Below are positions 50,690 to 63,157 of a stretch of 64,000 bases of DNA, one piece after another (the first letter of the stretch is position 1; every line of letters begins with the position of its first letter). Position numbers and translations under genes: made by a program. The stretch is from Tolypeutes matacus (taxonomy: Eukaryota; Chordata; Mammalia; Cingulata; Chlamyphoridae), in contig JAKSZT010053769.1 in NCBI GenBank assembly GCA_026826555.1, forward strand, positions 7,005,193 through 7,069,192, read 5' to 3'. Under the pieces are notes generated by a model. That model was not told where the DNA came from and searched no databases. It saw only the letters and a list, made by a program, of their open reading frames with translations.

Positions 50690-51491
50690 TCTACTTTCCT
50701 TTTTATATATACATTGTGTATATGCATCTGTCTCTCCTAGGACACTCCATAAGGGAAGGAGCTACATCTACCTTGTTTCTCATTGTACACAAAGTAAAGG
50801 ATGAAATATTTGTTAGCTTGTCATTTCATAATCAGTGTTTTTCAACTAGTAAGATACAGTACACATTTTCTCAATGAAAACTGAAAAGTTGTTTTCTTTT
50901 CAGAACAATTTCTAATAGCCTAGCCCAATCATTAATTTCCCACTAGTTTGAATCACATTTACACTGTCTTCATCAGACTCTCTTCCTCCAACATACAACT
51001 CAAGTGGACTGATTTGGGCTTCTTTGGCAGACCATGCTAAGCTGAACAACAAAAATATAATACTGTTGCAGCCATGATAAAGGAAAACCTACAACTGGTA
51101 AATATCCTGTTCTAAAAAGTGAATTAATAGGGCATGCAATATCATGACTTATTACCCGCAAAACAACAACAAACCCATTCTTTAATGATAGGAATAACAC
51201 TGGACTATAATTTCATTTCGCTTATCTTGAGATTATAGAAATAATTTCATTTAGCATATGATCTGGGAGAATTCAGGAGTCAAGAGCAAAAGTGCCTCTT
51301 ACCGTTATTACCTGAAGTAATTTATACTCAGTTTAGTAATTTTAGCACACAAAAATTTCTAATTAAGTGTATCTTGTTTTAGAAACTACTGAAATGCGCA
51401 TGCATTTCATATCATTTAAAACATTTATGTATCTATTGTATATAAATCAAACTTTCAAAATCTGAATCATATTTAAAATGCACTTAAAAAA

Positions 51492-51897
51492 TTACTTTTT
51501 TATTCTCTTTTTTGGTAAGTGTTCTAAAATTGGGGTAACTTCAGCATCCTGTTTCCTTTTCCTTTTTTTCTTTGTATGGTCACTTTGGTAACCACTGGAG
51601 TCACTGCCTTGGAAAACAGGGTCTTGGTCCTGATCATCCTGGTGCTTTTTCTTCTTCTTTTTCTTCTTCTTTGGCTCTTCCTCCCAGAGGCCATCCACAT
51701 CATTATTTGTCTGTAGGTCTGTCTCTACCTTTGTGGTGACATCTGCAACATCTTCCAGCTCTGTGGTACCATCTTCCACTTTATAAGTTTCTGGGTCTTT
51801 CTTCTTTTTCTTTTTCTTCTTTGGAGGTTTTTCAACAGCTTCTTCAGTGCTAGTTTCCGTTACTTCTTTAGAAAGTTCAGAGCACTTGGATTGTAAA
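51492..51897 (-). CDS. POLR1F: POLR1F (RPA43) terminal coding exon 4
   Basis: This is the last coding exon of RNA polymerase I subunit RPA43 (TWISTNB), part of the stalk that helps Pol I engage initiation factors in the nucleolus. On the minus strand an acceptor with a T-rich tract ends in CAG at 51898-51900. Exon phase matches exon 3: AG from exon 3 plus T makes a serine, followed by LQSK. The exon encodes 134 residues and stops with TAA at 51492-51494. It is a charged, probably disordered tail with two lysine runs (8 and 9 K), an EEEPKKK block, DPVFQGSDSSGYQSDH, and a basic end resembling a nuclear or nucleolar targeting signal. Family members have the same lysine-rich tail after the OB domain. 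Length fits the roughly 340-residue mammalian protein. Identity comes from recognising the family. I am sure of the gene, less sure of the exact extreme C-terminus relative to other mammals. Confidence 0.93.
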
Positions 51898-53166
51898 CTG
51901 TAAATTAACAGTTTAAAAAATTAACAGCAATAAGCAGAAATAAAACAAAAGGGATCAAGAATAACCAAATATGCTAAAACTTTTATAGAGAATAAGAGCA
52001 GTACAAGATATAACTATGGCATAAATTTCAAATATCCTATTTTTTTAATCTCTTAGCCCAGTGAAGTTCTATGCTTACAAACTACTTCTCCTTGAATGTT
52101 TTTCATACATAACAGTGGTATAAAAATCATGTCAAAATATGTCTTCTAACTTTAGATTTGGCTTGGAAAAATCTGATAACTGAACACTAACCTAATACCC
52201 AGGATATTAGCCAAACCATTGACATTTGCTAGAGAGCAAATATACTTCTGGTAACTAGGAAAGTAATGAAGTTTCCCTACTACTATTTCAATCCTTATTT
52301 AAAATAAATATTTCATTATTCTACTCAATCTATGATGAGTCAGTGTTACTTGAAAGTTGTAAATTACATCACTAAAATAAAAACAAGGATCAATGAAGTA
52401 GCCCACTTGCTAGAACTGCACTGTGCTATACAGTATCCACCAGATACATATGACTATTTACATTTAAATTAATTTAAATTAGCGGACTAAAAATTCAGTC
52501 CCTCAGTTGCATTGGCCACATTTCAAATGCTTAAGAGCAAGGCTACTGTACTATGCCAATACAGTACATTTCCATCATCACAGTAAGTTCTATTGGATAA
52601 CTGCTCTAGAACTTTAACCTACACGCTTGTTACGGATCAAGGCAAAAGCAAAGCTACAAAAATTGTTAGCATCACTAACAGTATTTCAAGAGCTTTTATT
52701 TTCTATTAAATCTGGTTCTCATGGAATCATGCTCAAGATTCATTTTTATATGACTATCAATACAGAATAACCCAGAAATTAAAGTATGTACCTAGCACAT
52801 ATTAACAACAGTCAAAACAAATTTTTTATTTCAATTATGTAAAAATAAAAGCAGGAAATAGCTATGCAATATGATTATGCTTCTAGCAGCTTCAGAGATA
52901 AACCTTTAAAAAAAATTTTAACTATAAAATACTTAGAAAAATCTTACATTAAAATATAGACCAGTTAGCTAGATGCCAAGCTTTAGAATAATTATTTGAT
53001 GCACTGTGATAGCACTTAAGATTCCTTTTTACACCAATTTTATGGTTTGAAAGCATGGATATTCTTGTAAACAATTAATTTTCTTTAAAAAGGAACTCAT
53101 GTTCTCTAAATTCAGAATTAAACAGAAACAATTAAGTATCCAGTAATTATGACACAGTGAACTGAC
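51898..53166 (-). other. POLR1F: POLR1F intron 3
   Basis: This 1.27 kb intron is bounded by GTCAGT on the exon 3 side and a T-rich CAG acceptor on the exon 4 side. It is AT-rich. The only recognisable content is a short hAT-like DNA transposon relic near 52400-52625. I see no internal gene. Confidence 0.85.
52400..52625 (-). mobile_element. hAT-type nonautonomous DNA transposon relic
   Basis: The block with GCACTGTGCTATACAGTATC, ATTTAAATTAATTTAAATTA and CAGTTGCATTGGCCACATTT has the layout of a MER-type hAT-Charlie element. Confidence 0.55.
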
Positions 53167-53375
53167 CTAGTGATATTTAATTTTCCCCGAATACAGAATA
53201 CTCCAGCAGCATCTGAGTCTAAACGAAATACTTCAAATTCTAGTTCATCACCCACGTTTATCTCTAGGGTCTGCCACTGCTCAGCCAGCATCTGCTCAGG
53301 TTTAGGGATGGATGCATTGAAACACCCATGTACTAAACAGCCAATGTGGCTGGAAGACAGTTTATTAACTATACC
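53167..53375 (-). CDS. POLR1F: POLR1F (RPA43) coding exon 3, OB/S1-like domain
   Basis: This internal coding exon of RNA polymerase I subunit RPA43 is 209 bases long: 69 codons plus two bases. The minus-strand acceptor is a long T tract ending TTCCAG (CAG at 53376-53378) and the donor is AG|GTCAGT (GT at 53165-53166). It starts in phase 0 with GIVNKLSSSHIGC and includes VHGCFNASIPKPEQ, GDELEFEVFRLDSDAAGVF and CIRGKLNIT. This is the C-terminal OB-fold (S1-like) domain of the Rpa43/Rpb7 stalk family, which binds RNA and packs on the Pol I core with RPA14-type partners in other eukaryotes. No stops or frameshifts occur. The open frame continues past both splice sites, so the ends here are set by splice signals and by phase agreement with exons 2 and 4. 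Confidence 0.95.
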
Positions 53376-54639
53376 CTGGAAGAAAAAAAAAAAGAGCATA
53401 ATGTCAAAAAGAGATCAACAGAGTTAAAAAAGGGGGAATCAAACTTTATAAGCATTAAACTGATCTTCAAAGAGAAAACACCAAATTAACAGTATAATTT
53501 AATATGGAAAAAGTTTACCTCAATTAAAAGTGACCACACGTCACAGCAAAACATTGCGTTAGAACACTGTACATTTTAGAAAGCTCAAACTGTATTAAAT
53601 AAGTAATTGCACATCAACGATACAAGTGGATAAACAACAACTAACATCCTCCCACCGCCCAATACTTTAGTCCCCAGTGCAAGGATTCCTAGGGAGTAGA
53701 TTACTCTATAAGCACAGTGAAAACAACTCCTTGATATGACTTACATGTAAAAGAAAGCCTTGAAACTTCAAGGCAGGAAGTATATGCTTTTTATAACTAG
53801 AATCCACATTTTATTTCTATAAACAGACTGAATTTCACAGCTTAAAAAGTATTCTTAATGATTCAATTAGCATGATGTAAGCAACAATATTAGAAGACAG
53901 CTCACTCTTTACATGTAAATCTTGAGCATACTATTTTGGCTAAATAACAATATTGGAAGTGTTGAAACTAAAGTAAGTGTGCTATATGGTATTAAGCTTA
54001 AAATGAAACTTTCCAGAAAACTTCATCTTCTATTCTTCCCCAAGAAGCAACACATAAATGTTACCTATGAATGAAAACCTGATATATATATATTTTTTTA
54101 ATCCCATTTTCTAAATTATATAACTGTAGGTAATACTGATATGTATACAATGCTGTAGATCTAAAGCAACCCTTTACAAGTGTGACAAAATAAAATTTCC
54201 TGATCTGTCATTACTAATAGTCTGGTGTTCTGAGTGGTAGCTTCTGGATGGTCCTAAAGTTTTAAGTCTGAAGAAGCTGCCGTGATGTTTTCTACATCTC
54301 TAAGTGCAGAAGAGGTGGCAGCACTGCTGTGGTCTAGCACCCAATTAAACCCAAGACTTGCTGCAGGTAACAATATGTGGGAATAAGCCAACCAAATATT
54401 TATTCTTCCAGTAAAGGCACCAAAATCCTCATATGGAAAGCAAAATTCTCATCACTAACCTCATGTTAACAGGTCTCTATACACTGATGAGTCTGGAACC
54501 TGTATTTTTTTCTTCTTTTTTTAAATCCCCAAAGCTCAAATCATTGCATTTCATTGATGGGGAAGAATTTGCATATATTCAAGTGTGAGAAGGGAAGAAT
54601 AATAACAGTAGTTTAGTGGCCATGAAAATGTGCTTCTCA

Positions 54640-54960
54640 GATCTCCTGATATCGGGTCAGAGTTTGAGAGCCCTAGCTGCTACCCCCTTAGATATACCCT
54701 CCATCACCCAGGCCACGGAGTTCTGCACACTCCTACCACTTCAGTGTTACTAGTCTGATCCAATCCACTGTCAACCTCTCCCGTGAATTATACAAACTGT
54801 CTCCTAACTGGTCTCCCTGCTTCTGCTTTACTGCAGCCTCAATGGTCTATAATCTCTGCTATCACACTGTTAAACCTAAGCCATATCATGTCATTCCTCT
54901 GCTCAAAACTCCCAGAGCCTCCCATCTCTGAGAATATTAACTCACCATGGCTAATGAAGC
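54640..54960 (+). mobile_element. L2 fragment in POLR1F intron 2
   Basis: CTCCTAACTGGTCTCCCTGC, CATATCATGTCATTCCTCTG and CTCAAAACTCCCAGAGCC are L2 landmarks. Confidence 0.8.
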
Positions 54961-55186
54961 AGAAAGTGCAGACTGGCTAACAACTCTCTTCTATCCTAAT
55001 AAATACTAGAGGCTAGAAAGCAAGACTCCTTTTCTCAGTCTCCCTTACAAGTTTGGGATACAGACAGTTTCAATTTGAGCAAACTAACACTTGCATAATT
55101 TGGAAGGTAGAGGTTAGGTGAGAGATAGGAGCGATGACAGCAATGTAGGTCTGAGACTCTGGGTGTTGAAAGGCGGGTTATTGGGC

Positions 55187-55662
55187 ATAGTAGATTGAAT
55201 TATATACCCAAAAAGCACACGTTCTTAATCTACATTCTATTGTGTGAACCCACTGTAAAAAGGACCTTTTGGAGATGTTATTTTTGAGTTAAGGTGTGGC
55301 CAAATGTATCAGAGTGGATCTTAATCCATAATACTGCAGGCCTTATAAAAAGAAACAAGAAGCCAGAAGTCAGAGAAAGGCACAGGGGAAGAGCCAGAAG
55401 CTGTCAGTCAGTGCAAACTGGAAGAGCAGAGGAAAGGAGAGGACATAGCCATATGACGGGAGGCAGAGATACAAGCCAAGGAATCCTAAGGACTGCTGGC
55501 AGTCAGTACCAGAACACTACAGACTCTAGGAGAAAGTCAGCCTTGCCAGTATCTTGATTTTAGATTTCTTCTATCCTCAAAACCATGAGCCAATAAATTC
55601 CTGTTGTTAAGGCAAAACCCACTGTGTTCTATTTGTCATAACAGCCTGGCAAAATAAGACAG
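55187..55662 (+). mobile_element. MaLR-like LTR in POLR1F intron 2
   Basis: Begins near TAGATTGAATTATATACCC, has GAACCCACTGTAAAAAGGAC and GCCAATAAATTCCTG (poly(A) signal), and ends GCCTGGCAAAATAAGACAG. Related in plan to 4613-5062 but diverged. Confidence 0.55.
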
Positions 55663-56029
55663 TTTTTGGTACCAGAAAGTGGAGTGCTATACAAATACTT
55701 AACATGTGGGGGCAGCTTTGGAACTTGGGTAATGGGTAGAGGCTGGAAGAATTTTGAGGTGCTTGGTAGAAAAAGTCTAGATTGCTTTGAAGAGACCATG
55801 AGTAGAGATATGAACATTAAAGCCATTTCTGGCAAGGACTAAGAAATAAGCGAGAGCTATAAAGTTTCCATCACCTTAGAGAATACAATTCATCATGAGC
55901 AGAATGTTGGTAGAAATATGGACCTTAAAGATGCTTCCGGTTGAGGCCATAGAAGGAAATGATAAGTGCATTAATAGAAACTGGAGGAAAGGTGATCCTT
56001 GTTATAAAGTAGCAAAGAACTCAGCAGAA

Positions 56030-58190
56030 TTGTTTTCTAATGTTTGCTTACACCTTTTCTATTCAACTTTATATTGGACGTCCTAGCCAGGCCATTAAAG
56101 GGGGAAGAAAAGAAGAAACAAGTGGCAAAAGGTATATATAAATTGGAAAGGAAGATGTACATTGTAGTTATTTAATTACTTGCTATTAATGTACTATGAT
56201 TGTGGACACAGAAAATCCTAAGGAATCAATAAAGAAAGGGAAAAAAATGAATTTAGTGAGGTTATAGGATACAAAGTTAATATATGAAAGCATACTCTAT
56301 TTCTGTATTCTAGAAATTGATAACTGGAAAACAAAGCAAAATACACCATCTACAATATCAGTACCTAGTGGTACATTCAACAAAATATGTGCAAGACTTC
56401 TACAATGAAATTACAAAACATTGCTAAAAGAAGTTAATGAAAACTGTAGAAATGTTCAAAGATTGCGAGGTGCAATATGTTATAAGAAATTCTTCCCAAA
56501 TTGATCTATACATTCAGAACAATCACAAGCAAAACTTCAGCTAGTATTTTTGGCAACCTAATTGACAAGCAAATTCTAAAATTTATATAAAAATGAAGAG
56601 TAACTAAAATGGTGAAACAATCTCGTAAAAGATATGTTGAAGGACTTACACTACTTGATTTCAATACTCACTGTAAAGCTACAGTGTAACTGTAATATTG
56701 GCATAAAAATACACAAACAAGTCGACTGATTTTCAACAAATGCCTTTGTCAGCATTCAGTGGGGAAAGGAAAGTCTTTTCAATATATGGGGCTGGAACAA
56801 CTGGATAGCTATGTGGAGAAAAAAATGGATCTCACCTCTTACCTCACACTATATAAAAAAAATTATTCATAACTGATTACAGATTTAAGTAGAAAAAGTT
56901 AAAACTATAAAGCTTCTAGAAACTTACAGAAGAATCTCTTTATAACCTGGAAGTAGGTAAGTTTCTTAGATAGGACTCAGAAAGCAATAATCATAAAAGT
57001 ATAAATTGGACCTCATCAAAGTTAAGTTTCTGTTTATTAGAAGATACCGCTATAAAAAATTAACAGATAAATCAGAGAGAAATAAAATACTTGCAATACA
57101 TTTATTTGAAAAGATTTGTATCAATATAAAAAGAATTCCACTCAATAATAAAAATTTTTTAAAAACCATTTAAAAATAGTCAAGGACTCGAACAGCCTTT
57201 TTTTTTTTTACCTTTTTTAAAATATATATATATATATTTATTTTTAAAAGATACTTAGGTTACATAAAATGCTACATAAAAAATATAAGGGATTTGATTT
57301 GCCCCACTCCCCACACCCCCCACCTTTCCCCACATTGACCACCTCTTTCATTAGTGTGGCACATTCACTGCAACTGATGAACACATCTTGGAGCAGTGCC
57401 ACCAAGTATGGGCCATAATCCACACTGCAGTTTACACTCTCTCCCACCCAACTCCGCAGGGCATGGCAGGATATACAATGGCCTGTATCTGTCATTGCAA
57501 TGTTTGAACAGCCCTTTTTAACGGAACTCATGAAAAAGAGTTCATCAGGAAAATGCAAATTAAAACCATAATGAGATACTACTATATGTCCACCATTAAA
57601 GTGTTGAATGAGAAATTAGTCTGATGGAAGTTTTTCATAAAGTTAAACACACATCTACCCTGTGACCTAGCAATCACTCTTCATGTTATTTACCCAGGAG
57701 AAATGAAAACTCATGTCCACAACTGCTTTATTCATAATAGCTCCAGACTGAAAATAACCCAAATGTCTATCAACAGGAAGATGGATAGCCAAATTGTGGT
57801 ATATTAATATAATTGAATGCTATCCACAATAAAAAGGACAAACTGCCAACACATGCAACAGAACTGGATGAAACTCAAAAACATGTTGAATGAAAGAAGA
57901 CAGATTTTAAGAGAGTGCATTCTGAATAACTGCACTATAAAGAATTATAGAACAGGCAAAACTAATCTCTGATAAAAGAAATCAGAACAGTGATTGTATC
58001 TGGGGTGAGACGACTGACTGGTAAGGGGCATGAGGGTGCATTCTGAGGCTGCAGATATATTCTACATCTTGTAGGTTGTATGGTTATGCACATCAAAATT
58101 CATTAACTGCACACATATGATCTGTGCATTTTATTGTCTGTAAATATACCTAATTAAAATTTAATTAAAAATGGAACAAACTGGTCAAAA
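56030..58190 (+). mobile_element. Old L1 ORF2 to 3' end in POLR1F intron 2
   Basis: Sense L1 ORF2-derived sequence: TTGGACGTCCTAGCCAGG, TAAATTGGAAAGGAAG, then a 3' UTR with CCAAATGTCTATCAACAGG. It is antisense to POLR1F and interrupted by an L1 3' UTR fragment at 57195-57506. It is not coding. Confidence 0.75.
57195..57506 (-). mobile_element. Short L1 3' UTR fragment with target duplication
   Basis: This antisense L1 3' end of about 300 bases (T tract, then AGGTTACATAAAATGC) is homologous to 16640-16900 and 33670-33925. It is flanked by GAACAGCC plus a T run near 57189 and GAACAGCCC plus T near 57508, a probable target-site duplication. It sits within an older sense L1 in POLR1F intron 2. 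Confidence 0.75.
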
Positions 58191-59065
58191 ATTATTTGAG
58201 AAATGGATCTTTTCGTAGGGAATAGATGGGAGTACAAAGGAAAATTTTACTTTTCTTTTTATATTTTCTGTCAATTTGAATGTTATTTCCATGCATACGT
58301 TTACATTTATGAAAATAATTTACCCATGAGGCAGTTAAGTTTGGGAATTAAAGTATAAATTTATTGCCAACTTTAATAGAATCTGGTTGTAGGATCCCAG
58401 TTCAGCAGATCAAGGATACTATTTGTATCAATATAACTGATATTGGAAAATAAATTAGAAGTGCTTGTAAAATTAGTCATTGTGACACTGACAAATTCTT
58501 ATAACAGGATAAGTTAGTGGTTCTTAATTATTACGCATTAACAGTTTTTAAAAGTTTTTTAAAGAAACATGTACACTCATATACACAAAGAACTGTTGGT
58601 GGAGGACAGCAGGTAGTTAGAAGGATAAAAGGATATATAGTTCAAGAGATTTCACACCAATTTCGGCATTTCCAGGTTCTCTTAAAAAAGAGGAAGCCCT
58701 TCCACAAAGGACCTTTATTCCCGTGGCAAAGATCGGCTGCCCTGTCCACCCACTCCCCCGAGTCCTTCAGGCATTTTCATTACCTGCCTGGCCCAATGGC
58801 TGTAAGAATTTGGGAATGCCTATTTCACATACTGCTCAACTGTTTGAATTCTTCACAAATTTGTATATAACTGGGAAATTTTTTAAAACGATAATTAAAA
58901 AATATTATTTCCCCCCTAAAGATCATTCTGATGCTATGTTAAGAATAAACTAGATGAGACATATTTTGTACACGTATGTGAGTTTTTGGAGGATTGAGTT
59001 TTAATCAACGTTTCTAAATTACAAAATTATACAAAGAAAACCAGAAGTAAAAATGATACACCTAC

Positions 59066-59207
59066 CATAAGCTTTTGCCCTGGTTCAGGGCAGAAAATAA
59101 CAAAATCTGCTTCAATGTTAAGATGAATGTGTCCTTGATCATCATAAATATCTCCTAGTTCGCCCACTACTTTGATGTTGTCATATGCAATGGGTACACC
59201 TAAAAGG
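59066..59207 (-). CDS. POLR1F: POLR1F (RPA43) coding exon 2, N-terminal stalk domain
   Basis: This 142-base coding exon holds one base that completes a split serine codon, then 47 codons. On the minus strand a long T tract ends TTAACAG (CAG at 59208-59210) and the donor is ATG|GTAGGT (GT at 59064-59065). The translation runs LLGVPIAYDNIKVVGELGD, then IYDDQGHIHLNIEADFVIF, then CPEPGQKLM. This matches the end of the Rpa43/Rpb7 N-terminal (SHS2-like) domain leading into the OB domain of exon 3. The exon is too short to stand out as an open frame and was found by reading for the missing middle of the protein. Intron 2 (53376-59065) is about 5.7 kb and intron 3 (51898-53166) about 1.3 kb. Exon 1, expected to encode about 85 residues, is not found below 64000. 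Confidence 0.93.
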
Positions 59208-59859
59208 CTGTTAAAAAAAAAAAAAAAGAAAATGATATTTTTTATCTTCTTTAAAGTAGGCCTTTATCATACCTATTAGATAGCCTAAGAGTCCAAAAAG
59301 CATACATTTCCCAAATATAATCACCCAGGCCAAAAACACAAGAGCATCTGAATAGTCTGTAACAATTTTAGCAGTCTAATTTCACCAAAAGGGTCCAATA
59401 TATTGGCTAAGTTAAAAATGACTATTCAAGATAATCAAAACGGCCAATTATGCAATGCCAATAATTGACCTTTCTTCCCCATATGCTATCCATTTGAATT
59501 CTAGTCATGCTAGAATGAGAAAATTGATGGACTTGGCAAGGAAAATATTTGCGTATTTTTGCAAGTATGACTGAATCAGAGGAAATTTTGGTAGTACTCA
59601 TCATTACTGATTTTCTGTACTTGGAACCTGAAGGCATTTAGTATGGAGAGCATTAGGGTTAAAGCTGAAGCCAAGGACTTAATAGAGAAAAATCTCTAAA
59701 CCACAATTGTTGCTAGTAGATGGAAACATAATGAAATACAACTACATTATTTATTGAGAACTGACTCTGACATTTACTTTAGATTACTTTAAAAGTTTGG
59801 CAGTCAAAATGAGAGGGTAGCAATTTTTTAAAAAATTTAATTCTCAAAATTTTAACTAC

Positions 59860-60130
59860 TAGCGAAGCACACCTTCCAGCATCACTACCTTATTGACTAC
59901 CTCTTCCAGAAAAATTTCCCTCCAGGCAAGGCTGAAATCCCTTCTCCTCTCTGCTCCTATAGGACCTAAAGTGTAACTTGTTCACTGCTCTTAATAATTT
60001 CACTTTATTGAACCTACATCTATGTGTGTGCATATATATGTCTGGATTCCACACAAAACCTCAGAGGCCCTTGAAAGCAGAGAATATTTTTGTTGAACTC
60101 AAATTTCTAGAATGATTCACATAGAATAAG
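59860..60130 (+). mobile_element. L2 fragment in POLR1F intron 1
   Basis: CCTCTTCCAGAAAAATTTCC and the GAAAGCAGAGAATATTTTTG region. Decayed. Confidence 0.6.
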
Positions 60131-60589
60131 AGAAAGACTTTATCCCTAATAGCTGTCGTTTTTGTAAAACAGCCAGAAGCCACAGAAAAGGAACTTTAAT
60201 AACAACCCAAGTTAGGAAAATCATAAATTCAGTGACTTACTCAGGAAACACTCTTTTGAGTTGTTAATTTCTGCCTGTGGCTTTCCTAAGCAGGAACCAT
60301 AACATCACTAAGACAATGTAAGGTACACAGAAAACAAAGTTAGAGAGCAGATAAAAAGTACTAGATAGAAAAACAAAAATTAAGACTTCAAAATAGTCCT
60401 TAATAAATATGACAATCCACAGGCATTTCCCAGTTAGAAACTTCAGAAACTTTCACACAACAAAATTGTTTTAAGAAATTTTTCCCTCTCCCATTCAAAG
60501 ATCAAACACCAGACAGATACAATCTACTTAAAGAAGAGGTGAAAACATATGGTTCTGTGGCTTTTCTTGTTTCCAAATGATCAAAGCCT

Positions 60590-60745
60590 TCCTTCTCAAC
60601 TATCACAGTAATTTTCCAGTGGGGGAAGTATTGCTGCTCCCGAGGAAGCATTTCGGAATGTGTGGTACTATTCATGGTTGTCACAATTATTAGCAAAGGC
60701 CAGGGATGGGAAATGTCCTGCCATGTACAGGACAGTCTTGTACAT
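60590..60745 (+). mobile_element. hAT-type nonautonomous DNA transposon relic
   Basis: CATGGTTGTCACAATTATTA, AAAGGCCAGGGATGGGAAAT and TGTACAGGACAGTC match a common mammalian MER-type hAT element. Confidence 0.65.
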
Positions 60746-62799
60746 GAAAAAGTATCCTTCACACCACGTGACTTTTGAATGAGCAGACAATCCTCTTTAT
60801 AAATAGCTGGGCATAGAACCTAACTCTTTAAAAAAAAAAAAAAGTCTAAAACACAAAGTAAAGCTTTGCATGATGTTAATATACATGAAAATTTCTAGGA
60901 AAATTTCATATACATGAAAATTTCTAGGAATGCAGTTAATACACAAATTCAAAGAAAACTGTTTTACTTGGAACTCTACCAAGGCTTAGTCACTATTTCG
61001 GAAAAGCATTTCAACAATGGGATACTGAATGTGTTATCTGATTTATCAATTCAAAACGCCAGTTTCGATACAAATGTATAACTCTTAGGTATAGGTGTAG
61101 GTAGGCATCCAACCACTTTAGTCTTCCCAGGTAGCCATGCTTAAGCATAACCATATCGAAATACATCTTAATACATATTACAATACTATCTAGATTTTCT
61201 TGATATTATGTAGGAAGATTATGTTTTTGAATTTATTTTCTGCATAATAAAGATAATATTTCAGGATACTAAAGGTAGTATTGCAAAGTATTTCTTATAA
61301 AAGAGAGGTATTGGGTCAGATAAGGTTGAGAAGTACTGACTAAGGAATATGAAAATAGAAACTATGCAGGAAAGTCTTTGTGTAATCCCTCAAACCTTTG
61401 GGAAAGCAACTTACGGCATGTAACTTACTAGAAGTCATCAGAAATCTAAAGAGAGATACTCTGCCATATATATCTTTTCCTCCTTTAGTTTTATTTTTCA
61501 AAAACCATCCTAAGTAGGATTCAGGTTGTGTGTTATCCCCACCTGCCATATTTACAGAACAATTAGGCAAAGTTTAAGGGATGTTAGAGTAGAAGTTTAA
61601 GATGTCTCTGGAACTACTGAGAAGGAACATATTTGCCACCTTCAAATAACTCAAGAGCTATCATAGGGAAGAGAGATAAGTTTTTTTCTGAATGACCCCA
61701 AGGCACAACTTAAAAGTTATGATGTCATTTTAGAAAACTATTTTCTCTAAGCAAAGTTGAAATGGGATACCTTTAAAAACATCTTGGCTCTGCGGAAAAG
61801 AGATAGGTATCTGTTAAATAGGGTATGCTGTTGAGAGGACTTAAACACTAATCTGAGAACCATCTTCAGTTTTTTACTTTTTCTCAGTCCCTAACAAGGG
61901 GAAGCAAGCCCTATTGATTTTATAGGATGGCCATAAATTTTGGAAACATAAGCAACAATGTATTATAAATGGTTGATTGGTATTACAAATTCGCAATATG
62001 TTCAATGTGTTATCTTTCATTACAATGCATAGTTCAATATGTGGTGCAAAACCACAATCTCTGGACATATATCTGATGTGTTGACTCAGATGATTTGCAT
62101 CTGATTTGCACATAATATACATACATCTTTAGCTCACCCCACAAGGGGGATGGGTGGGTCCAGATCTGTTCAGAGTGTAGCTTGTGCATACTGTACAATT
62201 CAGCTATAGAAATTATCATTCAATCAGTCCCTCACACTCTGGTGCAGTAGCCAATCACCTATTGGAGCAATATGGGTGACTTTCTCCTAGCAGGCTAAGT
62301 GGCAGCATTAATTGGTTATGGAAAGTAATAAAATATACCAGTCACCTATTTTTCTCAAATCTATCCTATCATCACTTTTTTCTTTGATGGTTACAGCCAT
62401 CACGTAACTGGTTTCTGTGTCTACTGTCTCAACCTCCTTAAACCATCATCTAATTCTACCAAAATGATGTTCCGTTTTGCAAATTTGTTTATGTCCCAAG
62501 GACCACTGGTATGTAATATTCTTTCAAGAGTATACTAAATCTCAGAATTAGAAGGTATTGAAAGGATAAAGCAATAACCCTGATTAAGCACATTAAAAAA
62601 CAGTGGCAAAGGCAGAAAAGGATGAGCAAAGTGGCCTTTCCCCCTAAGCCCCCTTTTCTCAATAATCTCACTGTTTATGGTAATGTCTTTGTTCCCCTGC
62701 TCTCCTCTCCAACTGCACCCCACTGCCTTTCTACTATATAACTATTCCATTTATATATACTTATAGAACCATGAACATAGCATACTTTTCCACACCTCT

Positions 62800-63060
62800 A
62801 TTCATTTGTTTATGCCACTCTACCTGCAATGCTACCATCTCAAAGAACTCCTACTTCTACCAAGTCATTCTCAAAGTTCCCAAGATCCAATTAACCACTC
62901 TTTCTGTTGCTATATCTTAATATAGATTTCTGTCAAATTTTAATACTTCACTGTACTTATTTGACATACATTTATACCTCTCTACTAGATCTTAAAGCTC
63001 CTTGAAGCAGATAGTGTTTGTTTTTGTTTCCCAAACCCCTGATACACAATACAGAAAAAC
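62800..63060 (+). mobile_element. L2 fragment in POLR1F intron 1
   Basis: TTATGCCACTCTACCTGCAA, AAGAACTCCTACTTCTACCA and TTAAAGCTCCTTGAAGCAGA match the L2 3' layout. Confidence 0.65.
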
Positions 63061-63157
63061 AAACGTTTTTTGGTGCTTGTAGGAAGCTGTTTTTTTCCCA
63101 AACCCCTGATACACAATACAGAAAAACAAACGTTTTTTGGTGCTTGTAGGAAGCTGT
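63027..63157 (+). repeat. Tandem duplication, 64 bp unit, offset 67
   Basis: The block TTTCCCAAACCCCTGATACA to TAGGAAGCTGT occurs at 63027-63090 and 63094-63157 without differences. A third fragment GTAGGAAGCTG lies near 63178. It overlaps the end of an L2. Confidence 0.9.

Larger units (their letters stand above)
53376..59065 (-). other. POLR1F: POLR1F intron 2
   Basis: This 5.7 kb intron lies between exons 2 and 3. It contains L2 sequence near 54640-54960, a MaLR-like LTR at about 55187-55662, an old sense L1 at 56030-58190 and an inserted L1 3' UTR fragment at 57195-57506. The stretches 53400-54640 and 58200-59060 show no element or gene that I can name. Confidence 0.8.
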
